A stretch of 64,000 nucleotides of DNA from Prostheceraeus crozeri (taxonomy: Eukaryota > Platyhelminthes > Polycladida > Euryleptidae). The notes under the pieces were generated by a model. It was not told the DNA's origin. It saw only the letters and a list, made by a program, of their open reading frames with translations, and did no database searches. The DNA lies in the NCBI GenBank assembly GCA_907163375.1, contig CAJQUW010014769.1, positions 930,001 to 994,000 of the forward strand, written 5' to 3'. Both the position numbers and the translations under genes were made by a program. Positions 23,367-34,640 of this stretch are shown here, in pieces; positions within the stretch are counted from its first letter, which is position 1, and each line of letters opens with the position of its first letter.

Positions 23367-25129
23367 CAGGTTACCTCTAAACAAAGGAAAATATATTTTG
23401 AAAAAACACGCAATCAAAATTATGTTATTTCAAGGCAAATACATTTTTCGAATCTTCAGAACATGAGGTTTTGTATGATGGGCGACATATTATTTTACAA
23501 AGCAAGAATGGCTTAATTTCATTGACGTTTAAAAAAATACGTTTTCAAGTCATATAATGCCCTCAAAATGCCTTCCACCAGTTTGCAGCATCAAATCCGT
23601 ACAATAACATTAACATGTTTTGTTCTTCCTTTTTTCAATAACGTTTCAACGCCATTATTCAAGCATTATTTTAGTTCGAGGTGTGCATGATTTCTGGGCC
23701 CTTCGATCTTGCGTTATCGCTCCTCCTTGCAGCCAAGAATTTGTGTTCCAGGAATTTGTCTTTACTATGGAGCTCAAGCCGAAATTGATTTTATTCGCTG
23801 CTTCTATGCCAACAGGAATTCGCCGACAAACGCGATTAAACAATTGAAGCGCGAAAGAAAATTGATCAGGAATCCTCGCACTTGCTCTACGGTCTTAAAA
23901 TTGATTTCGAAATTTAAAGAAACTGTTTTTGAGTGTTTTGAATCAACGCCATGGGAGGCAGTCTTGAGATGAAAAACGTCAGCAGACAGTGGAAGGCACA
24001 GTTCGTGGTGCTGAGAGTAGGATGTCTGTCAGAAGTCTACCAAATGAGACTGGTATTCCAGTTGCATTCGTTCATCGAATTTTGGAGCACATGAGCATGC
24101 GACCTTATAGACTTCAACTGCTTCATGACTTACAACCAGTTGATTTTGATCAACGAGTTGAATTCGGAAAATTGCTTTGAGAAACCAGGATCTCCTACCT
24201 AGCATCTTCTGGAGTGATGAAGCTGACTTCCATCTCGATGGAGCCATAAGCCGATATCACTGTCGGATCTGGAAAAAGGAGAAGCCTAAAGAATTTCCAA
24301 CCAACACCCTTAATCCCGAAAAGTTATGCGTGTTGATCGGATTTAATGCTTTATTCATCATCGAACCTTTTTTTGACCAAATTGTTCTTAGTTCAACAAA
24401 TTATCTCAAAATGTTGCAGAACCAATTCAACGTAGCAAAGTGCGTCAAGGTAACAAAGTTAAAAAAAACAAGCTAATGACTAGTTACTTTTCAATAGGTA
24501 CAAAGTATGATTTAAAAGAAAATTTTTATATCCTAAAAGTTCGTCCCGAGATGGGTAGAAGAAGGACACCATCAACAATTTTCATGCAAGGTGGTGCTCC
24601 GACTCATTATGCAACTGAAGTACGGCGGTACTTGGAGGCGACATTTGGTGCTGACCACGTCATCTCTAGAGGGTACAGACGGAATTGGCCATCACGGTCG
24701 CAGGACCTCACACTAGATTATTGGCTTACACCAGATTCAGATTACTGGATTATTGGATTTGCGGAAGCCTGAAGGCTATTCCCTATCAAACCCCGAGAAG
24801 TCTGCAACATCTGCGACATCGTATTCAATAAGAATGCTCACGGATGACCGTTGAAGAATTGAGAAGCGCCATTGCTTCTTTTGCGCGACGTGTGAATTTG
24901 ATGTTACAAGCATGTGGAAGGCATTTTCAGGACATTCTGTGATTTAAAAACTTACTTTTTTAAGCGTCATTCAAATTAAGCCATTTTTGTTTTGTAAAAT
25001 AATAAATCGGCTATCATATAAAACCTCATGTTCTGAAGATTAAGGAAAATGCATTTGTCTTCGAAATAACATAACTTTAAGTTCGTGTTTTTTTAAAAAA
25101 GCTATTTTCCTTCGTTTTGAGACAACCTG
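23367..25129 (+). mobile_element. Tc/mariner-superfamily element with ~180-bp TIRs
   Basis: The element starts with CAGGTT after a TA at 23,365-23,366 and ends AACCTG before a TA at 25,130-25,131, the TA duplication of the Tc/mariner superfamily. Its inverted repeats run about 180 bp on each side with roughly 85% identity; the block ATCTTCAGAACATGAGG is shared exactly. Length is 1,763 bp. It carries one transposase-like region on the plus strand. The imperfect TIRs and broken ORF indicate an old, dead copy. Confidence 0.85.
23709..24942 (+). pseudogene. Tc/mariner transposase with N-terminal HTH, broken
   Basis: Overlapping plus frames give, in order, an N-terminal helix-turn-helix region (AEIDFIRCFYANRN and a Lys/Arg-rich helix), a second DNA-binding part (IPVAFVHRILEHMSMRPYRL) and the catalytic domain. 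The latter has FWSDEADFHLDG, ISRYHCRIWKKEKP, FMQGGAPTHYATEVRRYLE and RNWPSRSQDLTLDYW. The final helices end at a stop at 24,940-24,942 (MLQACGRHFQDIL). Where the family has Gln-Asp-Gly with the second catalytic Asp, this copy reads Gln-Gly-Gly, so it would be inactive even without the frameshifts. It resembles the group of invertebrate transposases whose ORFs begin with the DUF4817-like HTH; that is by memory of the family, not a search. Confidence 0.75.
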
Positions 25130-25131
25130 TA

Positions 25132-27540
25132 TAAATAATAAATGAAAAAAAATAATTATCAGATAATATTGAATATTTGATTATTCTATTTGCAGCATAC
25201 TCCCACTAACAAGGCTCAGTCTTAATGTAATAGCCGCTTTCCACGAAGTTACCGGTACCTAGAAGAACATTAGCTCTCCAAAGTAATCCGTGACTCGAAA
25301 AATTTTTAAAACATTGTTTTCTTCTGTCTTGTTATCACAGTCAAATTTTCGGTAATTCCTCCAAAACAGCAAAACACGTACAATTTTCATGTGGTACTAG
25401 ATAACAAAAATAGTTCATTTAATGAAATCGAAACTGCCATCACATTGGGAATGCAATTAATACTCGATTGTTACTTTAAACACGATATACTTACTCTGTC
25501 GAAATACCGGTGGAAAATATGCATAGTTGCATGTACCAGTAGAATAATCTGAGAGGATACTCGCTGTATTGTATTGTAGTTGTTCTGTGTTACTGTGGTA
25601 AGAGGTGGTTCGCTCAAAATGCGACAGAACCCAAGACGTTTATCCAAACCCTTAGGATGAATGTTCTGACTGAATTAAGTTGAACTGCTGAGATTTGACT
25701 TTTTGTCTCTTAGATTTTGCTATTCATTGTTAATAACACTGTTTTCACTACCGTGATCATTAACAAAAATTTGCTTCCGAACTTGGCCTAGAATTGTGTT
25801 CTTATTAATAAAATTGTGTTGGCTCTTGATTTACATGTGCATTGGACGGGTCTTAATTGTAGAAGATCTACCCGCTCAATATCTACATCTCTTCACTTTC
25901 CAATGCGAGTAAGAGAGATTTAATTTCGAAAAAGACAGTTTCAAATGCGAATATGACAGATTCTAACACGAAACAAGAGAAACTTAAGTGCGCACTTGTT
26001 TTAATTCATTTCATACTTTTACGTAATTGATTCAAAAAGTTTTTACTTCACTGCAACATTTTCTATTCACTGTGTGACTGTGAGACCATTATATCCCAAC
26101 TAAACATTCCGTCTTGTGTAAACTTCACTTCCATGAATCTGACTTCAATATCACCATGAGGAACGTCAATCATTATCGTAAACAAAGAGGAAAAAAATGA
26201 AAACGTGTAATCTACAGGACAGTATCAACAGATTCCTTAATCTGTCTAGATGCTGCTCCAAACAACTCCAAATCCGTGATCCGGTATAGCTTCATTTTCA
26301 AGTGCTTGTCCTGGCAATGGTTGCACATTTGGAAGATTTTTTTGGAAGAGATCAAATATCTTCTTACGACGATTTTGTCTAAAATCTACAAAGAAGCCAT
26401 TCTTTCTAGGTTTGTGATATCTCAAAACGATCATGGACTAAAAATATGGCGATCATGAATTGAAATCTTCCCTTCAGTGTTGTCGTATCATTGACTGTCG
26501 AAAAATCTGCGAATGTTCGCATCCATCACAGAGAGACATCCATTTCAACAAGCACATATCATCCAAGATTTCCAAAATTATCAATCTGATGACTTTTGTA
26601 TAATCTCTGGATGACCAGCCAGTAATAGAAATTCGAGATCGGATTCAATTATTTTATACTTGGGAAGGGCTGATCAAGTTGCTGGTGAACCCGAAGTCAA
26701 CAGACGGAAGATTTACGCTGTAAATCCACAAATAGCATTAACCATGGTAAGGGACATTTCGAGAGGAAAAGAGAAGCCTCCGATTCCTACACTATGAATG
26801 TCTTGATCAGGACAGAGAAGTGAACTATACGGGGATCCTTCTTTGCATTTACTTTCATGAAAACAATGACGACAGACACAATAAGCATTCCCAACCTGAG
26901 CAGCCACATCTGAGGACGTCTGAAAAGATCTTGAACAATCCGACCTGTGATGAAGAATCTTCTGAGGCTAATGACCAATACTCGGAAAAGAACAGTCGGA
27001 TTGTTTTGAGAAGTGTTTTGGCTGGATGGGTCAATTGAGTGGAGAAAATTATTTTGTCTGCATGCGTCACCTTGCAATGTTCGACATCGACGATTTCCCT
27101 GAAACTGCAAAAGTTTTGAATGAAATTAATCATGGGGTCTTCTTTTTTCTTTACCAAAGGAATCTCTTCAACTATACATTCTTTGTTGGAGAGTGCTCTA
27201 TGAGATCAAACTGAATAGTAATAGAAAAAAGGTTTTTGTTTAAAAAAATGAAAGCACAGTGCTCAGAACATCGATGAATATTTCATGATTCTTGATTTTT
27301 CCAATTACTTCTTCGTAAAATCTCGTTGTGCATGCGGACGATCAGTTTTTTCAACAGCATGTGCAAGAAATTTGTTCATAAATCTCAGATGCCTCAGTTC
27401 TGAGAAAGTTGTGAGAAGAATAATCGCAAAATAAGCAAATAACGCGGAAGTGTAACACATGTGTTTAACGCATAAGCATGTAGGCCCATGCGTTCCAAAA
27501 CCTAGTGTTTATAAATATACATACATACTTTTTACATAGA
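25132..27540. other. No gene recognised
   Basis: AT-rich. Short frames overlap on both strands around 26,700-27,200 (up to 107 aa), but none carries a motif I know and all are of a length expected by chance. Confidence 0.45.
25325..25505 (+). repeat. Dispersed repeat, copy 2
   Basis: Diverged partner of 20,385-20,525 in the same orientation, with about 40 extra bases in the middle. It lies about 200 bp downstream of the Tc/mariner element ending at 25,129. Confidence 0.45.
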
Positions 27541-28046
27541 CGTTTTTCTCGTTGTTTTCCTAATTTGAATCATCTGTCTTAAAAAGATCGTCTGTTGAAA
27601 CTTTCATTGTTAAGTTTATCAGCAAGGCGATTACGCTATCGACTCGTTTTTGTTTTTAAGATGATTAATGGTATGACCTGTTTGAATCCGACGAATTACT
27701 TTCAATTTTCTACCGATTTCCGTGCCCAACGTAGGATCCAGAAAATAATTCCACCTCGCATTAACTGTGACTATCATCGATTCTTTTTTACGACGGACGT
27801 GATTTCTCACTGGAATCAACTTACAGATACTGAAGTTTTAGCTGCCAACATCCATGCTTTCAAAAGGAGCATTAATCAATATTTTGAAAGGAACGAAATA
27901 TGGTGACTTTGAATCATTTTGAATCTTGCTTATGACTTAGTTGATTTTGATGCCTTTACGGGCTTCTTATTTGCCACAATTATCAAATCATTTTCATTTG
28001 TTCCGATTTATTTGGCAAATAAAAGATTGTTATCATTATTATTATA
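27541..28046 (+). mobile_element. CR1/L2-type LINE 3' end, 5'-truncated
   Basis: A 103-codon frame (27,595-27,906) reads RRLRYRLVFVFKMINGMTCL, then FRAQRRIQKIIPPRINCDYH and FFTTDVISHWNQL, ending FKRSINQYF. This is the typical C-terminal region of CR1/L2-type ORF2 proteins (Leu-Phe-Lys-Ile-x-Asn-Gly, Phe-Phe-x-Arg-Val-x-x-x-Trp-Asn-x-Leu). After the stop comes about 110 bp of 3' UTR and a short (ATT)n tail at 28,031-28,046. Upstream, the similarity fades near 27,541. It is a 5'-truncated insertion, which is normal for LINEs. Confidence 0.75.
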
Positions 28047-28227
28047 CTGTGCTTGACATGCATTGTGCTGGCAAAAATTTGACGATGCTTAATGTCAGAC
28101 AATTTGTAAGGTAGTCTAATTTAGGATTTCTGGCCTGATCATGCAGGAAGCCAATTTCACATTGATTCTGTCTAGAGAAATTTAGTTGAATGATAGACTC
28201 CTAAGTGTCATGGTTCTTCTACACTAT

Positions 28228-28435
28228 AAACCAGCACCTCCTAAAATCGAAGAAACCTGCATCCTAAAGCGCCACACACTAGAATTATAGGAGGTTGCGT
28301 GAAACAGAATGTTGACATACTAAAAAGAACAATAACCCTAGTGTGCTAGCCTCCTAAAACGCTTTGCTTTAGGATTTTTTTTATTAGTTACGAATAGTGT
28401 CTTGCTTTAGTGTGGGATATAGGAGGTGCTGGTTT
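28228..28435. repeat. MITE-like element, 208 bp
   Basis: A perfect 16-bp inverted repeat, AAACCAGCACCTCCTA, marks both ends (28,228-28,243 and complement 28,420-28,435). The core word CCTCCTA or its complement occurs again twice inside. The interior has a small stem around CCTAAAACGCTTTGCTTTAGG at about 28,352. No coding capacity. The flanks show no clear target duplication. Confidence 0.65.
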
Positions 28436-28567
28436 GGAGTGCATCTATTTTCATCGAACTCGTAAAATATTCATTTCCTCGCCAGACTATGCTGTATAGT
28501 TATTTTACCTCTTCAGTCATAGGCGGTCGCACAAGAATATGTATGACGGAAGGAAATGTTCACTCTA

Positions 28568-29875
28568 CGAGGGGTGATTGAAAAGTTCGCGGCCCGATAT
28601 AGAAAAAAGCATATTTCGCATACGATACATATTTATTTTTCGACATAATCGCCCCTACAATCAACGCACTTAGCCCAACGGTGCTGCAATGCGCGGATCT
28701 CTTGCTCATAGAAGTGTGAGTCTTTGGAGTCCAGATACTCCTCAACGGCCTCCATGACATCACTGTTGGATGCGAAGTGCTGACCACTCAGCTCCAATTT
28801 CATTTTTGGGAAGATATGAAAGTCCGATGGTGCCAGATCAGGAGAATAGGGTGGATGGGGAATGATGTCAAACCCACAACCTTGGATGGCAGACATGGCG
28901 GTAGCGGAGGGGTGAGCAGGCGCATTGTCTTGATGGAAGAGCACGCCTTTCGTGAGCTTCCCTCTCCGCTTGATCTTGATCTGCACTCGTAACTGCTGCA
29001 ACAAATGAGCGTAGTACTCGCCAGTAATTGTCCGACCAGTCTCTAGGAAGTCCAACAACAAAACTCCCTTCGAATCCCAAAAAATGGAGGCCATGACATT
29101 TCCCGCGGACCTGGTGACCTTGGCTTTCCGCGGAGTTGGTGCTTCCATTGTTTCGATTGTTCTTTCGACTCTGGCTGATAGTGGTGAACCCAAGTCTCAT
29201 CCATCGTAATGAACCGATCCATGAAATTTTCATGATCTCTTACGAACAGCGCCAGGTTGTCCCTTGAGATGAGAAAGCGGGCTCGTTCGTTTGTTCTCTG
29301 GTGTGAGCAGTCGTGGCACCCATCGAGCGGAAACTTTGTTCGTGCCAAGTTCATGATGGATGATGTTACGGACACGCTCTTGTGAAATATTCAGTTCGAA
29401 GGCAATCTTTCGCTCGGTTGTACGGCGATCATCAAGAATAATATTTTGAACATGATCGATCACATCTTCTGTGCTCACTGTCACTGGTCTTCCACAACGG
29501 GGATCATCTTCCAAGCTCTCTCTTCCTTGCTTGAATTCTGAAGCCCACTTCTTGACTGTGGTGTAGGACGGAGCTTTCTCACCAAGTGTTCCAACCATAT
29601 CATCATGAATCTCCTTTGGTGTGAGTCCATTCAAGCCGAGATAACGAATGACAGCTCGATTTGAAACGTGATCCATCTTACGCAACACTTATCTGACTAA
29701 CTGACTGATAAGTTAGTAACTGAAGTTAAGTAGCTGTGGTTTACCAACAGTTCACCGGATCAACTGATCACTCGTCATGCGCCGTCAGCGCATTTCATTG
29801 TATCAATCCACATGTGCATAAAGGCCTGGCTTTAAGCTTTCTATGTCAGGCTGCGAACTTATCAATCGCCCCTCG
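28568..29875 (-). mobile_element. mariner transposon, 1,308 bp
   Basis: Complete mariner with TA on both sides (28,566-28,567 and 29,876-29,877) and inverted ends of about 40 bp that begin CGAGGGGTGATTGAAAAGTT on the left and CGAGGGGCGATTGATAAGTT on the complement of the right end. Length and ends are normal for the family. The single transposase gene is on the minus strand and has two frameshifts. End-to-end structure suggests a fairly recent insertion. Confidence 0.9.
28630..29688 (-). pseudogene. mariner transposase (DD34D), two frameshifts
   Basis: The protein starts at 29,688 with MLRKMDHVSNRAVIRYLGL, followed by a helix-turn-helix region and the linker SLEDDPRCGRPVT. The catalytic domain shows MDETWVHHYQPESKEQSKQW, then HQDNAPAH and YSPDLAPSD. 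Counting in the C-terminal frame, the second and third catalytic Asp are 34 residues apart, the DD34D signature of mariner. Reading requires changing frame near 29,280 (after LLTPENK) and near 29,130 (after KQWKH). Otherwise all three Asp are kept and the C-terminus (LQHRWAKCVDCRGDYVEK) is complete, so damage is slight. In mariner this enzyme cuts and joins the element at TA. Confidence 0.9.
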
Positions 29876-29877
29876 TA

Positions 29878-32110
29878 TAAGCAAGCGAGTAGCACGCATC
29901 CGCGTCACAGTATACACAAGTCAATATTTGAGCGATTTTTTAGTCATGTTTTTGGCACCTGACATGCAAAGCATCATCAAATAAGCCCAATATTTGACAA
30001 CTTCCTCTATAATCCACAACATTGAAGGATTAGTTTCCTCTTAATTCTTCAATGATAAAAGCTTTGCTATGTAAAATTAAAATCGCTGACGAATTCTAGC
30101 ATTTGAGTTGTAAGCAATATTTTAGACACAACTAGCTGGATAGATTCAATTTCACTTGAGTTCTACATGTAACAAGAAAAAACATGCAGTTGGATCACAA
30201 TTATTTCTCCAATGCTTATAATAGAAAGAAAATAAAACTAGCAACTCGTAGAACGAAAATGGTTTTTTTAATCTTCTTAGAGTACACTCTGATACTTTCA
30301 TGCAAAACAATGATGCAAACTTGTTATGACATAATGTGCCCATGTGTTGGTAAAAATGCTAGAGTTATTCTTTCCATTCTAGTATACTACATTCTATTCT
30401 TTCTATATTTTGACTCACCTACTTGTCCAAATTGTACAATTTTAAATATTTCAGTGTTCTAACACAGTGACCTACAGGGCATATACAAAACGGAACAAAT
30501 TAAGACAATAAAAAGCAATTGTAGGGTTACTGATTCTCATAACACAGATATTTTATAAAACAGATGTCACCAGTTTTTCCTAATGTTTTTAAAGCTCTGA
30601 CTTTTAATTACTGACTTTAGATGATCTTATTGTCTTAACTTGTTTCGTTTTGCATGTTGTTCCCGATGATGAAGACTGAAGTCTATGAAATTGTACAAAC
30701 TGGATAAGTGCATCAGAGACGAAATGAAGGAATAATTCTGCAGAATTATTTACATTAATTATGTTACATTTCTATATGTAATTACAGGATTCAAGTACAT
30801 GAAGAAAAACGAAAAACTGACCAGAGTTTCATCACGAAGCAGATAACGGAAGGGACATAAAGAAGCTGCAAATTTTTCGACCGTAACCGCAATAATTGCA
30901 AATTCATTCTCTTTAAATTCCTAACCCATTAGTGCTGAGTAGTAGCCTTTTCCAACATATCGACCCGCATTTTCTGGAGCAACGTTTCGAAGTGACGTAA
31001 ATTAGTAGGCAAATTGAAGAATAGGTCAACGCTGTTCGATCGCAAAATTTTTTTATAAATTTTTTCACAATGTGCTCGTCATTATTGGGTCAATCTTGAA
31101 AATCATTTACAATTTGTCTCAAATCGATTCAAAACTATTTGTATGAGCATAATCGACAGACGAGCAAAAATAATTCTCCCTCAGATTCATTTTAGATAAT
31201 CGCCTGACTTCCTCTCAACTCGAAAATACGCCGGGATCCCACCAGATTAAAGGAAATTTCATTCAAATGCAGTTATCCGTCAACCAAATGAAAACCACAA
31301 AAAAACATGCCTGTTCACAATGTTAATTTCAAAAATAGCAGTGCGATTAGGTAGACTACATAGGACTGTACTAAGTGTGCAAGCAGACATGCCTGCATGA
31401 AGATAATCATTTCATCAAAACTCTTTACTATACGGATACAAGCATAGCAAGTACCATAATACATTGTAAATGTCAAGGCACAAATTCACCCTTGAAATAC
31501 TCCCAAAATTTAACCAGACATCTTTACATTTAATTTTGTTGAAGTAAATCAGTGCAATTTCGAATACAATCAAACATCCTTTCATTCATTCTGGAAGCTT
31601 TTGTACAAGAAAAACAATCAGGAAAAATGGTAAGTGTTCATAAGAGAAAATGCTGTGCTTATAGAAGTTCATAATGTAGTTAATAATTTCTCATACGATG
31701 ATGAAAGTCATCCCAGTAGCCATTTATAATAGAATATAATGCTTACTAATTTAAATTATTAGTTAAAGTAATCCTAATGAGGACTGATGGCGTTCTCCAA
31801 TCCGCAAGTGTACAAAGGCAATGCTACTGTAACCATTGGATTAATCAGTTCTTAAAAGAAACTCAATGTAGCTTTCTCGTGGCAACGAATTAAAATTGAT
31901 CAGCTTTGGCCCAATATCTGGTAAAAATGGAAATCTTAAGAACTTTATAAGTACAATTTATAAGTATTAGTAATGATTGCTTTAAAGTAGTCAAGTTTCC
32001 ATTTCAGTGCTCTACTCTGATCGCTGTAACACGAGAGGGTGCAGTAGGCACGAGAGGGCATAGATTCATATTTCTGGCCTCAACTGAGATTAAACGAAGC
32101 TTGTAGATTT
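29878..32110. other. No gene recognised; one small MITE
   Basis: AT-rich non-coding sequence. A 92-codon frame at 30,184-30,462 has a hydrophobic stretch but no motif or neighbours that support it. The MITE at 30,486-30,652 is listed separately. Confidence 0.45.
30486..30652. repeat. Small MITE with ~26-bp TIRs
   Basis: The left end CAAAACGGAACAAATTAAGA and the complement of the right end (CAAAACGAAACAAGTTAAGA) match over about 26 bp with two or three differences, both followed by CAATAA. Length is about 167 bp and the interior codes for nothing. A target duplication is not clear. Confidence 0.6.
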
Positions 32111-32112
32111 CA

Positions 32113-32204
32113 AGACTTGTTCAGGAATGACTTACCTTTCGATGAACTTACCAAGCCATCAGAAAAGTAAAATATAATGTAAAATGTCGCACTGACTAAA
32201 TGTC
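32113..32204 (+). pseudogene. N-terminal piece of the split Tc1-like transposase
   Basis: Just left of the long-inverted-repeat unit the plus strand reads FRNDLPFDE and then, in the next frame, TYQAIRKVKYNVKCRTD. Many Tc1-type transposases start with Arg-Asn-Asp-Leu-x-Phe-Asp followed by a Gln-Ala-Ile-Gly helix of the first HTH. The end of this piece, including the 11-bp duplicated target GACTAAATGTC (32,194-32,204), lines up with the start of the transposase sequence at 38,456. It supports the view that the 6.25-kb unit was inserted into a Tc1 element. Confidence 0.55.
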
Positions 32205-32732
32205 GCTTGCTTGTAGCTCGCAAAGAAAACCCTAGTTCTACCAAGGCTGACACTTTGCCTTTTGTGAATGCGATCTCGTTATTGTTTATTTGTGCTTTGT
32301 ATTGTTTTCAACCGGTAAGAGATAGATTTCTAGCTGAAAGCAATCAGGAGTGCTGCCAACACCACCGCAACGAAGTCAAAAAGCTATGGAACATGAAGTC
32401 CAGTTAATCACATGTAGCAGTTACATCATTGTTGATGAATAATGGTGCTATACTGGCTCTGATTGACCGATTTTCTTTATTTTTGTTTTGCTTGATAGCT
32501 TTTGGCTTGTAGAACAACATATTACATAACAAAGGAAACAAATGTAATTTTATAAGAGTGAGGTATGATTTTGTGTAACATTGCTAAATGAAGATCAAAT
32601 TATCTACTACTTTTTTATCTATAACAGGAAAACAACTCAATATTCATGCTTGAAATTTCCAACAATGATATTAGTATGCACAACTGACATATCTTCCAAA
32701 TTTCAGAGAAATTCGTTCAAGTTTGGCGGAGT
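32205..32732 (+). repeat. Left 528-bp terminal inverted repeat
   Basis: 527 of 528 bases equal the complement of 37,928-38,455. It contains a 66-codon open frame (32,207-32,407) with no ATG and no motif I recognise, then non-coding AT-rich DNA. The match stops sharply at GGCGGAGT, after which LINE sequence begins. Confidence 0.95.
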
Positions 32733-33142
32733 ACAGCAAGAAGGTAGTATGAAGAATCAATGCGAGATGTCATCGCAGACTACTACAAATCAGTTACCAT
32801 GAACACAGAACAAACATTTCAGTTCTAGAAGAAATTACAAGAACTGCAGGGGATCAGATGAGATTTGTAGAAGCGGCGATGAAACGCAAAATGCAGTGGT
32901 TTGGACACGTGCATCGGCACACGAACGATCTCAACCTAGCGCACACTGTCATTCAAGGAAGAGTTCCCGGTGTAAGAGGTAGAGGAAAACCGCGATCCAC
33001 ATGGGCGGACGATATTGTTAAATGGACAGGAGGAAGTATGACGGAAGCTGGTAGACGATCCGTAAACCGACAAGAGACGCGAGCGGCTGCAATGAGTCAA
33101 CGGCCCCCCTGGGCTACGACATCGAAGAAGAGGAAGAAAACC
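32733..33142 (+). mobile_element. RTE-like LINE ORF2 C-terminal end
   Basis: Directly inside the left arm, the plus strand reads RCHRRLLQISYHEHRTN, VLEEITRTAGDQMRFVEAAM, KRKMQWFGHVHRHT and VPGVRGRGKPRSTWADDI, then KWTGGSMTEAGRRS. A conserved Arg/Lys-Gly-Arg block followed by Trp-x-Asp-Asp-Ile is the usual C-terminus of RTE/BovB-like and related LINE ORF2 proteins. It ends in an A/G-rich stretch at about 33,130-33,142. RT proper is absent here. Its family matches the pieces at 37.4-37.9 kb and 40.8-43.7 kb. Confidence 0.75.
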
Positions 33143-34034
33143 TGTTTTATTTTTGAAGTGTTGAAAAATCTCTAATTTTCTTCTGTTGGATAGATAATAT
33201 CGATTAGATGCTGCTCAAGATGCAAAGCAGGTTTTAGCTGCCTCGAACAGGTCATTTTTCTTGAATGTGCAGCATACGAGTATATCGTAATATATCGTAA
33301 TATAATTCCTTCTTTTCTGGCGAAGCTTCTATTTTCTGTACATAACAACGATACATTCAAAAATTCTAAAACATCCATTACATAGATTTAGAAACACATT
33401 CGATTTCAATGAAGTCACAAAAAATGCTAATGAATAAGCATGAGAATTCAATGTCAAAAGGTTTATGAAATCTATGAACCACACAAATACACTTGCAGGC
33501 TAGTTCGTCAGGCTACTTCCTGAAAAACCGGTGTTATGATTTCCCAATCGATCTCAATTGCTGACCAGAAAAGTACATCAGAAAGATGCTGGAAATTAAT
33601 TTCTCCTCGGATAATCTTTAAATCAATTTAAAGCTTAGCAGAAATGAGAGTGCAAACGCAATAAAGTCTCCTAGAAGTCACAGGCATCGATATCTTAACA
33701 CTCAAGATAAAGGCAATTTTCTCTATATGACATTTTCGAGGAAAAGAGGAAAGGAAATTGAATAACACGGAAACACGGAAATTGCAGCTGCTTTTCTTCC
33801 GTAAATTCTACGATTCTACGAAAACTTGACAATATTTACAGCTGTCCTATAGCAATTACTGATGGCTCTATATTCTAACCTTTTCTATGCATATTCTTCC
33901 TAAGTAATGTTGCTTACTTCAGACGATTTTCGCAATTCTTCCATATACTCGTACATGTAAAATCGCTTTAGTGATTTCAATGTGCGATGATTTTTATCCT
34001 GTTTTTCACGCTATATAATGCTTTATTGGAATCA

Positions 34035-34640
34035 GCACAAAGTTGGACCTTGGGTTGTTTGGGTCGACCTTGGGTTTTGGATCGATCTTGGATAAGTGAT
34101 ACAAAACTTCGGTTTTCTGTTAATGCTGAATATATACTGATCAAGTTACAAAAAATAATATTTTGATTTGAATCTTAGGAGAGCTACAGGATAAGAGCGT
34201 AAAGTTCTGATATTTTATCAAATTTCCACTGGATTCACACAATATTTCAAAGATGAAATACTTGTGATTATTAGCTATTTCGTTTTGTTGTATTTGTGGA
34301 CATTGAATTTTTATGTCTTCCGTATATTTCATATCTTCGCAATTATCTTCGCACTCTTACCTTTCTGCGATAGCCGACATTTATCCAAAAATAAATTCAT
34401 TCCGATTTCGTATTCTAAATATGTTCAACCATGCAGTTACTGTACAGCTATAATATTTATCAAGTTTGTTTATATTTCTGAATGATAAAATGAAAACAAT
34501 TGCTTTGTTATGAGCAATGTGTAACTCAATCATAACTAAATCAAAAATCTTCAATTACTCAGTGTATCAGTGTAGGTTGAATTAAAAGAAAACTTTATGA
34601 GGTAATACATATACTTAGGCTACTAATTACAATTATTGCA
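34035..34640 (+). repeat. Unclassified dispersed repeat, copy 1
   Basis: About 600 bp alignable by eye to 45,055-45,670 in the same orientation at roughly 70-75% identity. Shared words include GTTGGACCTTGGGTT, TTAATGCTGAATA, ATTTTGATTTGAAT, AAAAATCTTCAATTA and TTTATATTTCT. No ORF is conserved between the copies, so it is probably a non-autonomous element or an old non-coding repeat. Confidence 0.65.

Noticed and set aside
30184-30462. 92-codon frame with a hydrophobic segment
   Set aside because: Length is compatible with chance in AT-rich DNA, and there is no motif or context to support it.
32207-32407. 66-codon frame in both arms as a gene
   Set aside because: It has no ATG, no motif, and its identity in both arms follows from the repeat itself.
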